Origin: an uncultured Eggerthellaceae bacterium
GTDB taxonomy: Bacteria; Actinomycetota; Coriobacteriia; Coriobacteriales; Eggerthellaceae
NCBI GenBank assembly: GCA_949840905.1
Contig: CATKXW010000007.1
Span: 1-64,000, forward strand
Direction: 5' to 3'
DNA: 64,000 nt
Shown: in pieces, positions 8,308 through 16,146 of the stretch
Layout: every line of letters starts with the position of its first letter
How positions within the stretch are numbered: the first letter of the stretch is position 1
Translations under genes and position numbers: made by a program
Notes under the pieces: generated by a model
Seen by the model: only the letters and a program-made list of their open reading frames with translations
Database searches by the model: none
What the model was told of the DNA's origin: nothing

Positions 8308-9585
8308 CTATCGTCCCTTCTGCATCTTGGCCGCGATCTCCTCGGCCGAAAGCTGCGTTTCCTCGAACACGCTCTCCGAATCGAGTCCGAACGCGGTGTG
8401 CAGACACTGCACGGCTTGCGTCGCCTGAGCAGCGTCCACCACCATGGACAAGCGGATCGGAGACGTGGATATGGCCAGTATGTTGATGCGATCATCTCCC
8501 AAAGTGGAGAATGCCTTAGCGGACACGCCCGGCGAGGACTTCATTCCCGTGCCCACGATGGACACCTTGGCGATGTCCTTGTCCACTTCGTATTCACGGG
8601 CCCCTATCTCGGAGAGGATGCCATCGAGAGTGCTCTCCGCTCGCCCGAGGTCGGCCTCGGGACAGGTGAAGGAGATGTCGGTGATGCCATCTTCGGAGAT
8701 GTTCTGGATGATCATGTCCACGTTCACCATCGATTCGGCCAGCGCCGAGAACACGCGCGCGGCCACACCGGTGGAATCGGGCACGCCGCGAATGGTCACC
8801 TTCACTTCGGACGTGTCATGGGCGATGCCAGTGATGACGGCTTCCTCCATCTGGGGATCCTCCTTGATATAGGTTCCGTTCGCGTCGCTGAACGCCGAAC
8901 GCGCATGGATGACCACGTTCCACTTGCGCGCGAACTCCACCGCGCGGCTCTGCAGCACGCCCGATCCGGCGCTGGACAGCTCCAGCATATCGTCATAGGA
9001 GATGGCGTCGAGCTTGCGGGCTCGTGGTGCCACGCGCGGGTCGGTGGTGTACACGCCGTCAACATCGGAGTATATCTCGCACACATCGGCGTCGATGCCC
9101 CAGGCGATGGCCACGGCCGTGGTGTCGGAGCCGCCGCGTCCCAAGGTGGTGATGTCGCCGAGCTCGTCGATGCCTTGGAATCCCGCCACCACAGGGATGT
9201 AGCCGGCCTCCAGAGCCTTCTTCACGCGATCGTTGTGCACCTGGGCGATCTTCGCCTTGTTGTGGAAGTCGTTGGTGCGGATGCCGGCCTGACGCCCCGT
9301 GAAGCTCATGGCCCGATGTCCGGCCGCTTCCAGCGCCATGGCCAGAAGGGTCATCGAGACCTGTTCACCAGTGGAGAGCAGCCGATCGAGCTCGCGGGCG
9401 GGCGGCGCGGTGTTGATGGCGTTGGCGAGGCTCATGAGCTCGTCGGTGGTCTTGCCCATGGCCGACACCACTGCCACCACCTCATCGCCCCGCTCCCTCA
9501 TGGCGATGAGCCGCTTGGCCACGTTCTTGATGCGCTCAGGCGATGCTACCGACGTGCCGCCGAATTTCGCTACGATCAGTGCCAT
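8308..9585 (-). CDS. lysC: Aspartate kinase
   Basis: A 425-residue aspartokinase that phosphorylates aspartate, the committed step of the aspartate family. The kinase part carries VAKFGGTSV at the N-terminus and GFQGIDELGDITTLGRGGSD. Tandem ACT domains follow from about residue 265, the usual site of feedback inhibition by Lys and/or Thr. The size matches the class with an internal second start that yields a separate ACT subunit, although I did not confirm such a start here. The start ATG at 9585 follows GGAGAG. First gene of lysC-asd-tlyA. Confidence 0.97.
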   Translation of the reverse strand: MALIVAKFGGTSVASPERIKNVAKRLIAMRERGDEVVAVVSAMGKTTDELMSLANAINTAPPARELDRLLSTGEQVSMTLLAMALEAAGHRAMSFTGRQAGIRTNDFHNKAKIAQVHNDRVKKALEAGYIPVVAGFQGIDELGDITTLGRGGSDTTAVAIAWGIDADVCEIYSDVDGVYTTDPRVAPRARKLDAISYDDMLELSSAGSGVLQSRAVEFARKWNVVIHARSAFSDANGTYIKEDPQMEEAVITGIAHDTSEVKVTIRGVPDSTGVAARVFSALAESMVNVDMIIQNISEDGITDISFTCPEADLGRAESTLDGILSEIGAREYEVDKDIAKVSIVGTGMKSSPGVSAKAFSTLGDDRINILAISTSPIRLSMVVDAAQATQAVQCLHTAFGLDSESVFEETQLSAEEIAAKMQKGR

Positions 9586-9633
9586 GGGTGGGTTCTCTCC
9601 AAGATCTTCCTGGTCAGGTTCATGAACGGTTCA

Positions 9634-10266
9634 TTATACATTCTTCAGCAGGATGGTCGACATGATGTCAGCAGCATGTTCGCAGGCATCGCAGCACTTC
9701 TCCATGCGCTCGTAGATGCGCGACCATACCAAAACGCGCATCACCTGCTCGTTCTCCTCGGTGTGCAGATGGCGCATCACATCACGATTCAGCTTGTCGG
9801 CCGCCTCTTCATAGCTGTTGATGTCGATGATGTGCTGACGGAACTCCTTGGATTTCTTGAAGTCGCGGAACTCCCCCATGGCCCGATCCAGCGCCTCGCA
9901 GGAGTTCTTGATGAGCCCGGCGAACTCGATGGCCCCTTGGGGCACCACGTGGATGTCGTACATATACATGTGCTCCACCACGTCCTCGATGTAGTCGAGC
10001 ACATCATCGAGGGCAGAGGCCAGCTGTACCACATCCTCGCGGTCGATGGGCGGCATGAAGTCGGTGGCCACGCTCTGATAGATGTCGTGATTGATGGTGT
10101 CGCCAGCGTTCTCGCTCGCGTGCACGCGATCCATGGCATCCACCAAGGCCGCCGCCTCAGTGAACTCGCTCAGCGCTTCGATCAGCTCTTCGGCCTCCAC
10201 CACAGCGAGCCGCGTGAGCTCTTTGTAGGCGTCGAAATAGTCGAACTTCTTCTTCTTGCGTGCCAC
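9634..10266 (-). CDS. DUF47 / PhoU-like phosphate transport accessory protein
   Basis: A 210-residue all-helical protein of the DUF47 (PhoU-related) family, which typically accompanies PiT-type phosphate transporters and is thought to modulate them. Conserved features include metal-binding acidic patches such as ENAGDTINHDIYQ and NSYEEAADKLNRDVM. The open frame extends to 10641, but that part reads over the transporter. GTG at 10266 follows GGAAAGGAAG at ideal spacing and begins VARKKKKFDYFD. It lies 29 bases downstream of the transporter gene, so the two form an operon. Confidence 0.88.
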   Translation of the reverse strand: MARKKKKFDYFDAYKELTRLAVVEAEELIEALSEFTEAAALVDAMDRVHASENAGDTINHDIYQSVATDFMPPIDREDVVQLASALDDVLDYIEDVVEHMYMYDIHVVPQGAIEFAGLIKNSCEALDRAMGEFRDFKKSKEFRQHIIDINSYEEAADKLNRDVMRHLHTEENEQVMRVLVWSRIYERMEKCCDACEHAADIMSTILLKNV

Positions 10267-10295
10267 TTCTCTTCCTTTCCCCTCTCGTCCGCTCG

Positions 10296-11363
10296 TCACA
10301 GGACGATCAAGAACAGCTTCGCGCACAGATAACCGAGTATGCCGCAGCCCGGGAACGTGAGCACCCAGGTCTTCACCATGTCGATGGCGATGCTCCATTT
10401 CACCGTCTTGGGATTGCGAGCCGCACCCACGCCCATGATGGCAGTGGTGTTGGTGTGGGTGGTGGAGACCGGCAGACCGCCGAACGTAGCGGCGATCAGG
10501 CTCACGAAGGTGGACAGGCTGGCCGAGAAGCCCTGGAATGCGTCTAGCTTCACCATATCCACGCCCACGCTCTTGATGATGCGCTCGCCGCCCGCCGCAG
10601 TGCCCAGGCCCATGTTCAGGGCGCACAGCACCATCAGCCACACCGGCAGCTCCATGCCCGCGCCCATGTTCATCCCGGCGGCCATCGTGATGGCCAGAAG
10701 GAAGATGGACATGAACTTCTGCCCGTCTTGGGCACCGTGCATGAACGCCACGCCGGCACCGCTCGCGATCTGGGCACGGCGGAAGAAGCGGTTAGCCTTC
10801 TGACGGTTGGCGTTGCGGCACAGGTAGCCGAATGCCCGGAAGAACACCCATCCCAGCCCGAAGCCCAAGAGGGTGGACAGCAGGATACCGTAGATGACCT
10901 TTATCCACTCGCCCCAGTTGATGGCGTCGAAGCCACCGATGACCGCGATGGCAGCCCCGGTCAAGCCGGCGATGAGCGAATGGGATTGGGAGGTGGGAAT
11001 GCCGAACCACCAGGCGGTGGCTCCCCACACGATGATGGACACCATGGCGGCCATCAGCGCCACCAGCGCCGCATGGTTATCGCCACCGAAGTCCACCATG
11101 GAGAAGATGGTGCTCGCCACCGCGGTGGATACCAGCGATATGAGCAAAAGCCCCAAGAAGTTGCAGATAGCGGCCATGATGATGGCGCGACGCGGCTTCA
11201 TAGCGCGCGTGGAGACAGCAGCTGCGATGGCGTTGGGCGCATCGGTCGCGCCATTGACCACGATGACCCCGATGTTGAGGATGGTCACGATCGCCAGCAG
11301 CGGGTTCGAGATGAGCTCGGAAAGGAAGAATGACAGGTCGATCGCCACGATGTTTACGCGCAT
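10296..11363 (-). CDS. Inorganic phosphate transporter, PiT family
   Basis: A ~355-residue integral membrane protein with about ten hydrophobic segments. It has the duplicated PiT signature: NGATDAPNAIAAAVSTRAM near the N-terminus and FGGLPVSTTHTNTTAIMGVG in the second half. The family takes up phosphate (often as metal phosphate) driven by H+ or Na+. The start is uncertain. ATG at 11363 has GAAGGG directly before it, while the frame stays open to a GTG at 11402 that lacks a ribosome site. The DUF47 gene follows and is probably its partner. Confidence 0.9.
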   Translation of the reverse strand: MRVNIVAIDLSFFLSELISNPLLAIVTILNIGVIVVNGATDAPNAIAAAVSTRAMKPRRAIIMAAICNFLGLLLISLVSTAVASTIFSMVDFGGDNHAALVALMAAMVSIIVWGATAWWFGIPTSQSHSLIAGLTGAAIAVIGGFDAINWGEWIKVIYGILLSTLLGFGLGWVFFRAFGYLCRNANRQKANRFFRRAQIASGAGVAFMHGAQDGQKFMSIFLLAITMAAGMNMGAGMELPVWLMVLCALNMGLGTAAGGERIIKSVGVDMVKLDAFQGFSASLSTFVSLIAATFGGLPVSTTHTNTTAIMGVGAARNPKTVKWSIAIDMVKTWVLTFPGCGILGYLCAKLFLIVL

Positions 11364-11425
11364 CCCTTCGTAAGCTAGGAACAGTCCTTTTACCGCAGGC
11401 ACGCGAGCATAAGCGTACCGAACCG

Positions 11426-11467
11426 ATTGTAGAAGAAAAGAGGACCCGCCCTTCGCGAGCGGATCCT
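11426..11467 (-). terminator. Rho-independent terminator after the SUF operon
   Basis: On the minus strand, AGGATCCGC pairs with GCGGGTCCT (9 bp, 11441-11467) around a short loop and is followed by CTTTTCTTCT. It lies about 30 bases past the SufB-like stop. TACAAT at 11426-11431 immediately downstream may be the -10 of the phosphate-transporter operon. Confidence 0.7.
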
Positions 11468-11495
11468 CGAGAGGCCATTTTCCCGGCCGAAGGGC

Positions 11496-12425
11496 CTAGT
11501 TGAGGAAGTCCTCCAATATCTCTTGTTCCGCCTCCTCTTCGGTCAGCCCCAACGTCTCCAGTTTGACGATCTGATCGCCCGCTATCTTGCCGATGGCCGC
11601 CTCATGGACCAGCACCGCATCCTCGCTCGCCGCCTCGATGCCCGGGATGGCCGTCACACGCGCGTTGCCCATGATGATGGCATCGCACTGTACATGACCG
11701 CGGCAAGCGGCGTTGCCGATCACGAGCGGGTTGAACACCTGCACCGAATCATCCTGGGCTACCGAGCGGGATATGACCTGCACGCTGGAATCCTCGCCGT
11801 TCAGCTCCACCTTCATGTTCGAGGTGGCCGTCTGCTCATCATGGGTGAGCAGCTTCTCGGTGAGCACCAGACGCGCCCCGGCAGCCAGCTCGGCGTTGGT
11901 GTCGCGAACGGTGGATGAGACGCCGCGCAGCTGCACCATCTCCATCTCGCAGCTGGCCCCCTCCTCCATCACCACGTTGGTGACAGGGTTGAGGATGCGC
12001 TCGCCTGTGCCCGCGCCTTCGCCGTAGTGCTTCTCCACGTACTTCACGTGCGAATCCTTGCCGCAATAAAAGGTATGGATGCCGTCATGCTCAGAAGCCT
12101 CGTGGCTCTCATTATGGATGCCGCAACCGGCGATGATGGTGATATCGCACCCCTCGCCGATGTAGAAGGTGTTGTACACCACGTCTTTCAGCCCCGCCTG
12201 GGTCACGATGACCGGGATGAACACCGTCTCGCCTTTGGTGTGGGGCGCGATGCGGATGTCGATGCCGGGATGGTCGGTCTTGGTGGCTATCTCGATGTTC
12301 GCCGAGGAATGCCGCTCCACCAGCTCGCCGTCCTTGCGGATGTTGAAGGCGCCGTTGGGCATGCCGTGGATGTTCGCGATCTCGGCGAGCAGGTTCTCGT
12401 CGATGGGGGAAAGGTCTACTGCCAT
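11496..12425 (-). CDS. SufB/SufD family Fe-S assembly scaffold, short (SmsB-like) form
   Basis: A 309-residue protein with the beta-helix core and C-terminal motif of SufB/SufD (HEAAIGKIAGDQIVKLETLG, then LTEEEAEQEILEDFL). Cys candidates lie in CDITIIAGCGIHN. With SufC it should form the Fe-S cluster assembly scaffold in the cytoplasm. Classical SufB is about 465 residues and SufD about 430, so this is a short form. It is the only SufB/D gene here, and no sufS, sufU or sufE lies near it. This fits the minimal two-gene SMS-type (SmsCB) systems known from anaerobes, although that assignment is inference. The start ATG at 12425 lies 21 bases after sufC. Confidence 0.85.
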   Translation of the reverse strand: MAVDLSPIDENLLAEIANIHGMPNGAFNIRKDGELVERHSSANIEIATKTDHPGIDIRIAPHTKGETVFIPVIVTQAGLKDVVYNTFYIGEGCDITIIAGCGIHNESHEASEHDGIHTFYCGKDSHVKYVEKHYGEGAGTGERILNPVTNVVMEEGASCEMEMVQLRGVSSTVRDTNAELAAGARLVLTEKLLTHDEQTATSNMKVELNGEDSSVQVISRSVAQDDSVQVFNPLVIGNAACRGHVQCDAIIMGNARVTAIPGIEAASEDAVLVHEAAIGKIAGDQIVKLETLGLTEEEAEQEILEDFLN

Positions 12426-12446
12426 GGCTTACGTCACGCTCCTTCG

Positions 12447-13223
12447 CTAGCAGGTGGTGGGGATCTCGGTGATATGCAGCTCGGTGGGCTCGGTCAAGCG
12501 ACATCCGGGCACGCCCTTCGCCACGAAGCCGAGCTCGGGCACGATCTGCTCCGGCGTGCCCACCGCATCGATGACGCCACCGCGCAGCACCACGATCTCG
12601 TCAGCGAGCTGGATGATGCGCTCTTGATGCGAGATGATGACGATGGAGCGGCCGCCTTTCGCCTCGTGGATATCACGGAATGTCTCGGTCAGCCGATCGA
12701 AGCTCCACAGGTCGATGCCAGCCTCCGGCTCATCGTAGATGGCCAGCTTCGGATCGCGCGCCAAGATGGTGGCGATCTCGATGCGCTTCACCTCTCCGCC
12801 CGATAGGCTCTTGTCCACCTCGCGGGTGAGATAGCTCGCCGAGCACAAGCCCACCTTCGCCAGATACTCGTTGCACGCCAGCATGGGCAGCTTCTTGCCT
12901 GCCGCTATATCCAACAGCTTCTTCACGGTCATGCCCTTGAAGCGGGCCGGCTGCTGGAAGCCATAGCCGATGCCGAGGCGGGCGCGCTCGGTGATGGGCA
13001 TGTCGGTCACGTCGTGACCATCGAACAGGATCGAGCCGCTCGTAGGCTTCTCGATGCCCATGACCAGCTTCGCCAACGTCGATTTGCCGCCGCCGTTCGG
13101 CCCGGTGATGACCGTGAACCGATCGTCTTCGATGGTCAGCGACAGATGATCTATGATGCGCTTCTTCTGATGGGGGTCTTCGGCGCTCTCGACCTCGAAG
13201 ACCAGATCCTTGATCTCTAGCAC
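12447..13223 (-). CDS. sufC: Fe-S assembly ATPase SufC
   Basis: A 258-residue ABC-type ATPase that powers the SufB/SufD-type scaffold. It has Walker A GPNGGGKST, signature LSGGEVKRIEIA, Walker B KLAIYDEPEAGID and the H-loop IIISHQERI. SufC lacks membrane segments and works with the soluble scaffold encoded just downstream. The start ATG at 13223 encodes MLEIKDLVF. Together with the next gene it makes a two-gene operon closed by a terminator at 11441-11467. A possible extended -10 (TGC-TAGTAT) lies about 50 bases upstream. Confidence 0.93.
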   Translation of the reverse strand: MLEIKDLVFEVESAEDPHQKKRIIDHLSLTIEDDRFTVITGPNGGGKSTLAKLVMGIEKPTSGSILFDGHDVTDMPITERARLGIGYGFQQPARFKGMTVKKLLDIAAGKKLPMLACNEYLAKVGLCSASYLTREVDKSLSGGEVKRIEIATILARDPKLAIYDEPEAGIDLWSFDRLTETFRDIHEAKGGRSIVIISHQERIIQLADEIVVLRGGVIDAVGTPEQIVPELGFVAKGVPGCRLTEPTELHITEIPTTC

Positions 13224-13302
13224 TGCACTTGCTCCTCTTCCTAGCAGGCGTCCTCTCTTCTGACGACCATACTAGCATTTCCCCTCCGACTCGACCTCCC
13301 AC

Positions 13303-13932
13303 TCACCGTACGAAGTTGAAGAATCGCTTCTCCTCCACCTCGGGCGTCCCGATGCCCGCTGCACGGGCAGCTTCGAAGCATCTCATCATCCACGCCATAT
13401 TGCGCCCGAGGGTGCGCATGGTGTGCATCCCCTCCTCATCGACCGTGACCTCGCCCTCGGTACGGCCGAAAGCATCGCACCAGTACGTGGACGACACCAG
13501 CGGCATGCAATTGATCTGAAAGTACTTGGTGATCTGATCGATGGCGGTAGTGGTGCCGGCCCGACGCGCCACGGCCACGGCTGCCGCCGGCTTGAAGCGG
13601 AATACGCTGCCGCCCGCATAGAACATGCGGTCGAGAAGGGATATGAGCGAGCCGGCCGCCCCAGCGTAGTACACTGGCGTTCCTATCGCATAGGCATCGG
13701 CCTCAGCGGCCCGCGCGATCATCTCGTTGCAGACGTCATCGTCGAACACGCAACGACCCTCGCCGTTCACGGCGCACTGGGCACAGGCGATGCAGCCACG
13801 GATGGGCTTGTTCCCGATCCATGCGATCTCGGTCTCCGCCCCTGCGGTCTGCAACGTCTTCGCCACCTCGGCCAATGCCAAACCCGTATTGCCGTTCTTC
13901 CGCGGGCTTCCGTTGATGAGCAACACCTTCAT
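13303..13932 (-). CDS. Flavodoxin-fold NAD(P)H-dependent FMN oxidoreductase
   Basis: A 209-residue protein opening with LLINGSPRKNGNTG, the FMN phosphate-binding loop of the iron-sulphur flavoprotein / NADPH-dependent FMN reductase family. A Cys set CIACAQCAVNGEGRC follows at about residues 48-62, as in Fe-S flavoproteins. GTPVYYAG near residue 100 is the second flavin loop. The substrate is unknown. A perfect -10 TATAAT at 13971-13976 lies about 40 bases upstream. The window has two further proteins of this fold, at 15513 and 56971. Confidence 0.85.
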   Translation of the reverse strand: MKVLLINGSPRKNGNTGLALAEVAKTLQTAGAETEIAWIGNKPIRGCIACAQCAVNGEGRCVFDDDVCNEMIARAAEADAYAIGTPVYYAGAAGSLISLLDRMFYAGGSVFRFKPAAAVAVARRAGTTTAIDQITKYFQINCMPLVSSTYWCDAFGRTEGEVTVDEEGMHTMRTLGRNMAWMMRCFEAARAAGIGTPEVEEKRFFNFVR

Positions 13933-13970
13933 GGACGCACCTCTCTCCTCTCGAAACGGTTCTCGTCATC

Positions 13971-13976
13971 CATTAT
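13971..13976 (-). promoter_or_regulatory. Promoter -10 for the flavodoxin-fold gene
   Basis: TATAAT on the minus strand, 38 bases before the start codon at 13932. No matching -35 is evident 16-18 bases upstream. Confidence 0.5.
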
Positions 13977-14001
13977 AGGGAGGATGGTCCCATGGCGCAG
14001 G

Positions 14002-14033
14002 CGCAAGGGCGCAAGGGCGCAAGGGCGCAAGGA
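14002..14033. repeat. Four copies of an 8-bp tandem repeat
   Basis: CGCAAGGG is repeated three times and followed by CGCAAGGA, lying just upstream of the -10 at 13971-13976 and just past the end of the 150-residue membrane protein gene. A unit that is not a multiple of three, in a promoter-proximal spacer, is the kind of tract that can change length by slippage. Confidence 0.75.
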
Positions 14034-14045
14034 GGGCATCGTGGC

Positions 14046-14498
14046 TCAGGCGAGGCGCCGCTTCTTGGTGACCGGACAGACTATCTCGCCGCCCCGCTTC
14101 AGATAATGGATGAGGAATCCCACCCCCGCCAGAGCCAATGCGGCCCCCAAGCCCGTATAGAAGAAGGCGACGAACCACCCAGGTACGATCCCTGCGGCCC
14201 GCAACCCGATGCCACCGCCCATCATGATGGCCATGATGATGTAGCCCTTCACGTCGAAGAATCGCAGCACGTGCATCTTGTTCTCGCCGTAGCTGCGGAT
14301 ACGGTCGGCATGCTTGCCCACCAGCTTGCTGAACATCATATGGAACAGGAGGAACACCACCGGGATCCCAATGATGAGGAGCCACGGCTGCGCATCGCCC
14401 GCGACCGCCGCCAGCACGCCGAGCCGCAAGATGTTGACGCCCGCGATGAACCACACGGCCGCCGCGATGAGCAACAGATACTTCGCATGCACTTTCAT
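14046..14498 (-). CDS. Uncharacterised 150-residue membrane protein
   Basis: It begins MKVHAKYLLLIAAAVWFIAG and has about four hydrophobic segments, with a short basic C-terminus ending CPVTKKRRLA. I do not recognise a family with a known function. ATG at 14498 follows GGAAAGG about ten bases upstream. The frame is open back to 14543, but those residues lack a ribosome site. It stands alone between rsmA and the flavodoxin-fold gene, all reading left. Confidence 0.7.
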   Translation of the reverse strand: MKVHAKYLLLIAAAVWFIAGVNILRLGVLAAVAGDAQPWLLIIGIPVVFLLFHMMFSKLVGKHADRIRSYGENKMHVLRFFDVKGYIIMAIMMGGGIGLRAAGIVPGWFVAFFYTGLGAALALAGVGFLIHYLKRGGEIVCPVTKKRRLA

Positions 14499-14631
14499 GG
14501 GCTCGCACCTTTCCGCCCCATCCATAGCCCCTTCATCATACACCCAGCTCGCCCTTGGCGCAGAGAACGGTCACCGAACCGACGACCGCGCGAACCTCGC
14601 TCGTGCGACCCCCTCGCTCGGGACCGCGCAC

Positions 14632-15516
14632 TCAGGAAGCGAGAGCGAGGCGGATGAGCTCTTCGCGAGAGAGGGTCTCGCCACGGCGGCGAGGATCGAT
14701 GGCAGCGCGCTCGAAGATGGCAGGAAGCTCGGAGACGAGAGCAGCCCCTTCCGCGCCGCGACCAGCGAAGTAGGTCTTGCATGAGTTCGCGATGGTCTTG
14801 CGGCGGTTGGTGAAGGCGGCATCTGCCCAGCGGCATGCGCGCTCCATCTGCGCAGCGGTGAGCGGTGCGCCGGCGTCATCGCGAACGACGATGCGGTCCA
14901 AGCGGATGACGGCGCTGTCCACCCGCGGCGGCGGGAAGAAGTTGTTGGGACCTACGGGAAACCGTCCAGCCGGCTCAGCATAGAGCGAGAGCTTCAGCGT
15001 ATACGCGCCATAGTCCTTCGTGCCCGGCGCAGCGGCCATGCGATCGGCCACCTCCTTTTGCACCATCACGGTGGCGCTATCGAGAGAGGTGAAGCGTTGG
15101 AAGTAATCGAGCACCACCGTGGCGGCCACAGCATAGGGCAGGTTCGAGACCAGCTTGTTCGGCCGAAGGGCCACGTCATCAGCCTCGATGTCCAAGGCGT
15201 CCTTCTCGATGAGCGTGAAGCGATCCTGCCACGTAGCGAGGGTATCAGCCAAGACGGCGGGAAGGTCGGGGTCTCGCTCGATGGCCACCACCTGGGCGGC
15301 GTGCTTCAGCAAAGCGACGGTGAGCGTGCCGATGCCCGGTCCTACTTCCAGTACCGTATCAGCGGACCCCACCTGCGAAAGATCGACGATCTTTTGCAGG
15401 ATATGGTCGTTCACCAAGAAGTTCTGACCCAAGGAATGCTTGGTGGCAAGCCCGTGGGCTTCCAGCACCGCGCGCGTGGCGCCAGGCGACGCGAGCGGTG
15501 AGAGCCGCTCGGTCAT
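14632..15516 (-). CDS. rsmA: 16S rRNA (adenine1518/1519-N6) dimethyltransferase
   Basis: A 294-residue KsgA/RsmA enzyme that dimethylates two adjacent adenines in helix 45 of 16S rRNA during small-subunit maturation. It shows SLGQNFLVND, the SAM motif VLEVGPGIGTLT and the catalytic NLPY (SNLPYAVA). The C-terminal domain is complete. Its start ATG at 15516 overlaps the stop of the upstream flavodoxin-like gene as ATGA, implying translational coupling. It is the last gene of the obgE-proB-metG-tatD run. A tatD-rsmA pairing is common in other bacteria. Confidence 0.97.
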   Translation of the reverse strand: MTERLSPLASPGATRAVLEAHGLATKHSLGQNFLVNDHILQKIVDLSQVGSADTVLEVGPGIGTLTVALLKHAAQVVAIERDPDLPAVLADTLATWQDRFTLIEKDALDIEADDVALRPNKLVSNLPYAVAATVVLDYFQRFTSLDSATVMVQKEVADRMAAAPGTKDYGAYTLKLSLYAEPAGRFPVGPNNFFPPPRVDSAVIRLDRIVVRDDAGAPLTAAQMERACRWADAAFTNRRKTIANSCKTYFAGRGAEGAALVSELPAIFERAAIDPRRRGETLSREELIRLALAS

Positions 15517-16142
15517 GCCGTCCCCTCGTCGAACAGCTCCTCATCGGCATCGGCCGTTATCTCGCCTTCTGCGGTGATCCTGCCCACCCAATCGAGAACG
15601 CGATCCAAGCGAAAGCCCGCGCAGGACAGCGCCGAGCGCAGCGTGCCCAACAGCGGCGCGAAGCCATGGGGGTCGCCCCCCTCGCCCACCACGTGCACCG
15701 TGACCGGGCGCTTCGGGAACTCTCGCGCATCAGAGTAGTAATAGGGCTGCAACCGATCGAGCAGCGCTTTGAGCTGCGCGGGCACGCAGGCGAAATAGAC
15801 CGGCGTCACCACGATGAGCTCGTCGGCAGCGTCCAGATGCTCGCGCACCTCGGCCATATCGTCGTCGATGACGCACCGGTGGCGCGGCGCATCGCTCTGA
15901 GCGATGGATGCGGTCGGCTGCAACAGGTCGTCGAGCTCCTCCTCATCCGCAAGAGCAGAAGCTTCCTGGACCTCCGCGCAGGCATCGCATCCAACGCACG
16001 GCGCCACTTCAACGCTGGCCACCGAGATGACGGACAGGCTGTCTTCGGGACACTCGTCCACGCACGCGTCGAACAGCTCCCGCGCAAGGGCCGCGCACCG
16101 TCCGTTCGCCCGCGGCGAGCCGATGAGGATCACACGACGCAT
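15513..16142 (-). CDS. Flavodoxin-fold oxidoreductase (FMN reductase family)
   Basis: A 209-residue protein starting MRRVILIGSPRANG, the FMN-binding loop. It has CVGCDACAEVQEAS near residue 50 as a Cys-containing insertion, and VVTPVYFACVPAQLKALLDR as the second flavin contact. The fold is certain, but the substrate is not. I chose ATG at 16142 because GGGGAGTG lies just upstream and the family motif begins there. It is inserted between tatD and rsmA and overlaps rsmA by four bases, an unusual partner for rRNA maturation genes. Confidence 0.85.
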   Translation of the reverse strand: MRRVILIGSPRANGRCAALARELFDACVDECPEDSLSVISVASVEVAPCVGCDACAEVQEASALADEEELDDLLQPTASIAQSDAPRHRCVIDDDMAEVREHLDAADELIVVTPVYFACVPAQLKALLDRLQPYYYSDAREFPKRPVTVHVVGEGGDPHGFAPLLGTLRSALSCAGFRLDRVLDWVGRITAEGEITADADEELFDEGTA

Positions 16143-16146
16143 GAGC

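Noticed and set aside
7534-10332. A 932-codon open frame on the plus strand
   Set aside because: It lies antisense to asd, lysC and the DUF47 gene. Its His-rich composition is typical of the shadow of a high-GC gene. Similar shadows at 36470-38218, 50909-52714, 53785-55746 and 20907-21368 were dropped for the same reason.
10267-10641. N-terminal extension of the DUF47 protein
   Set aside because: The sequence is an out-of-frame reading of the phosphate transporter gene. GTG at 10266 has an ideal ribosome site.
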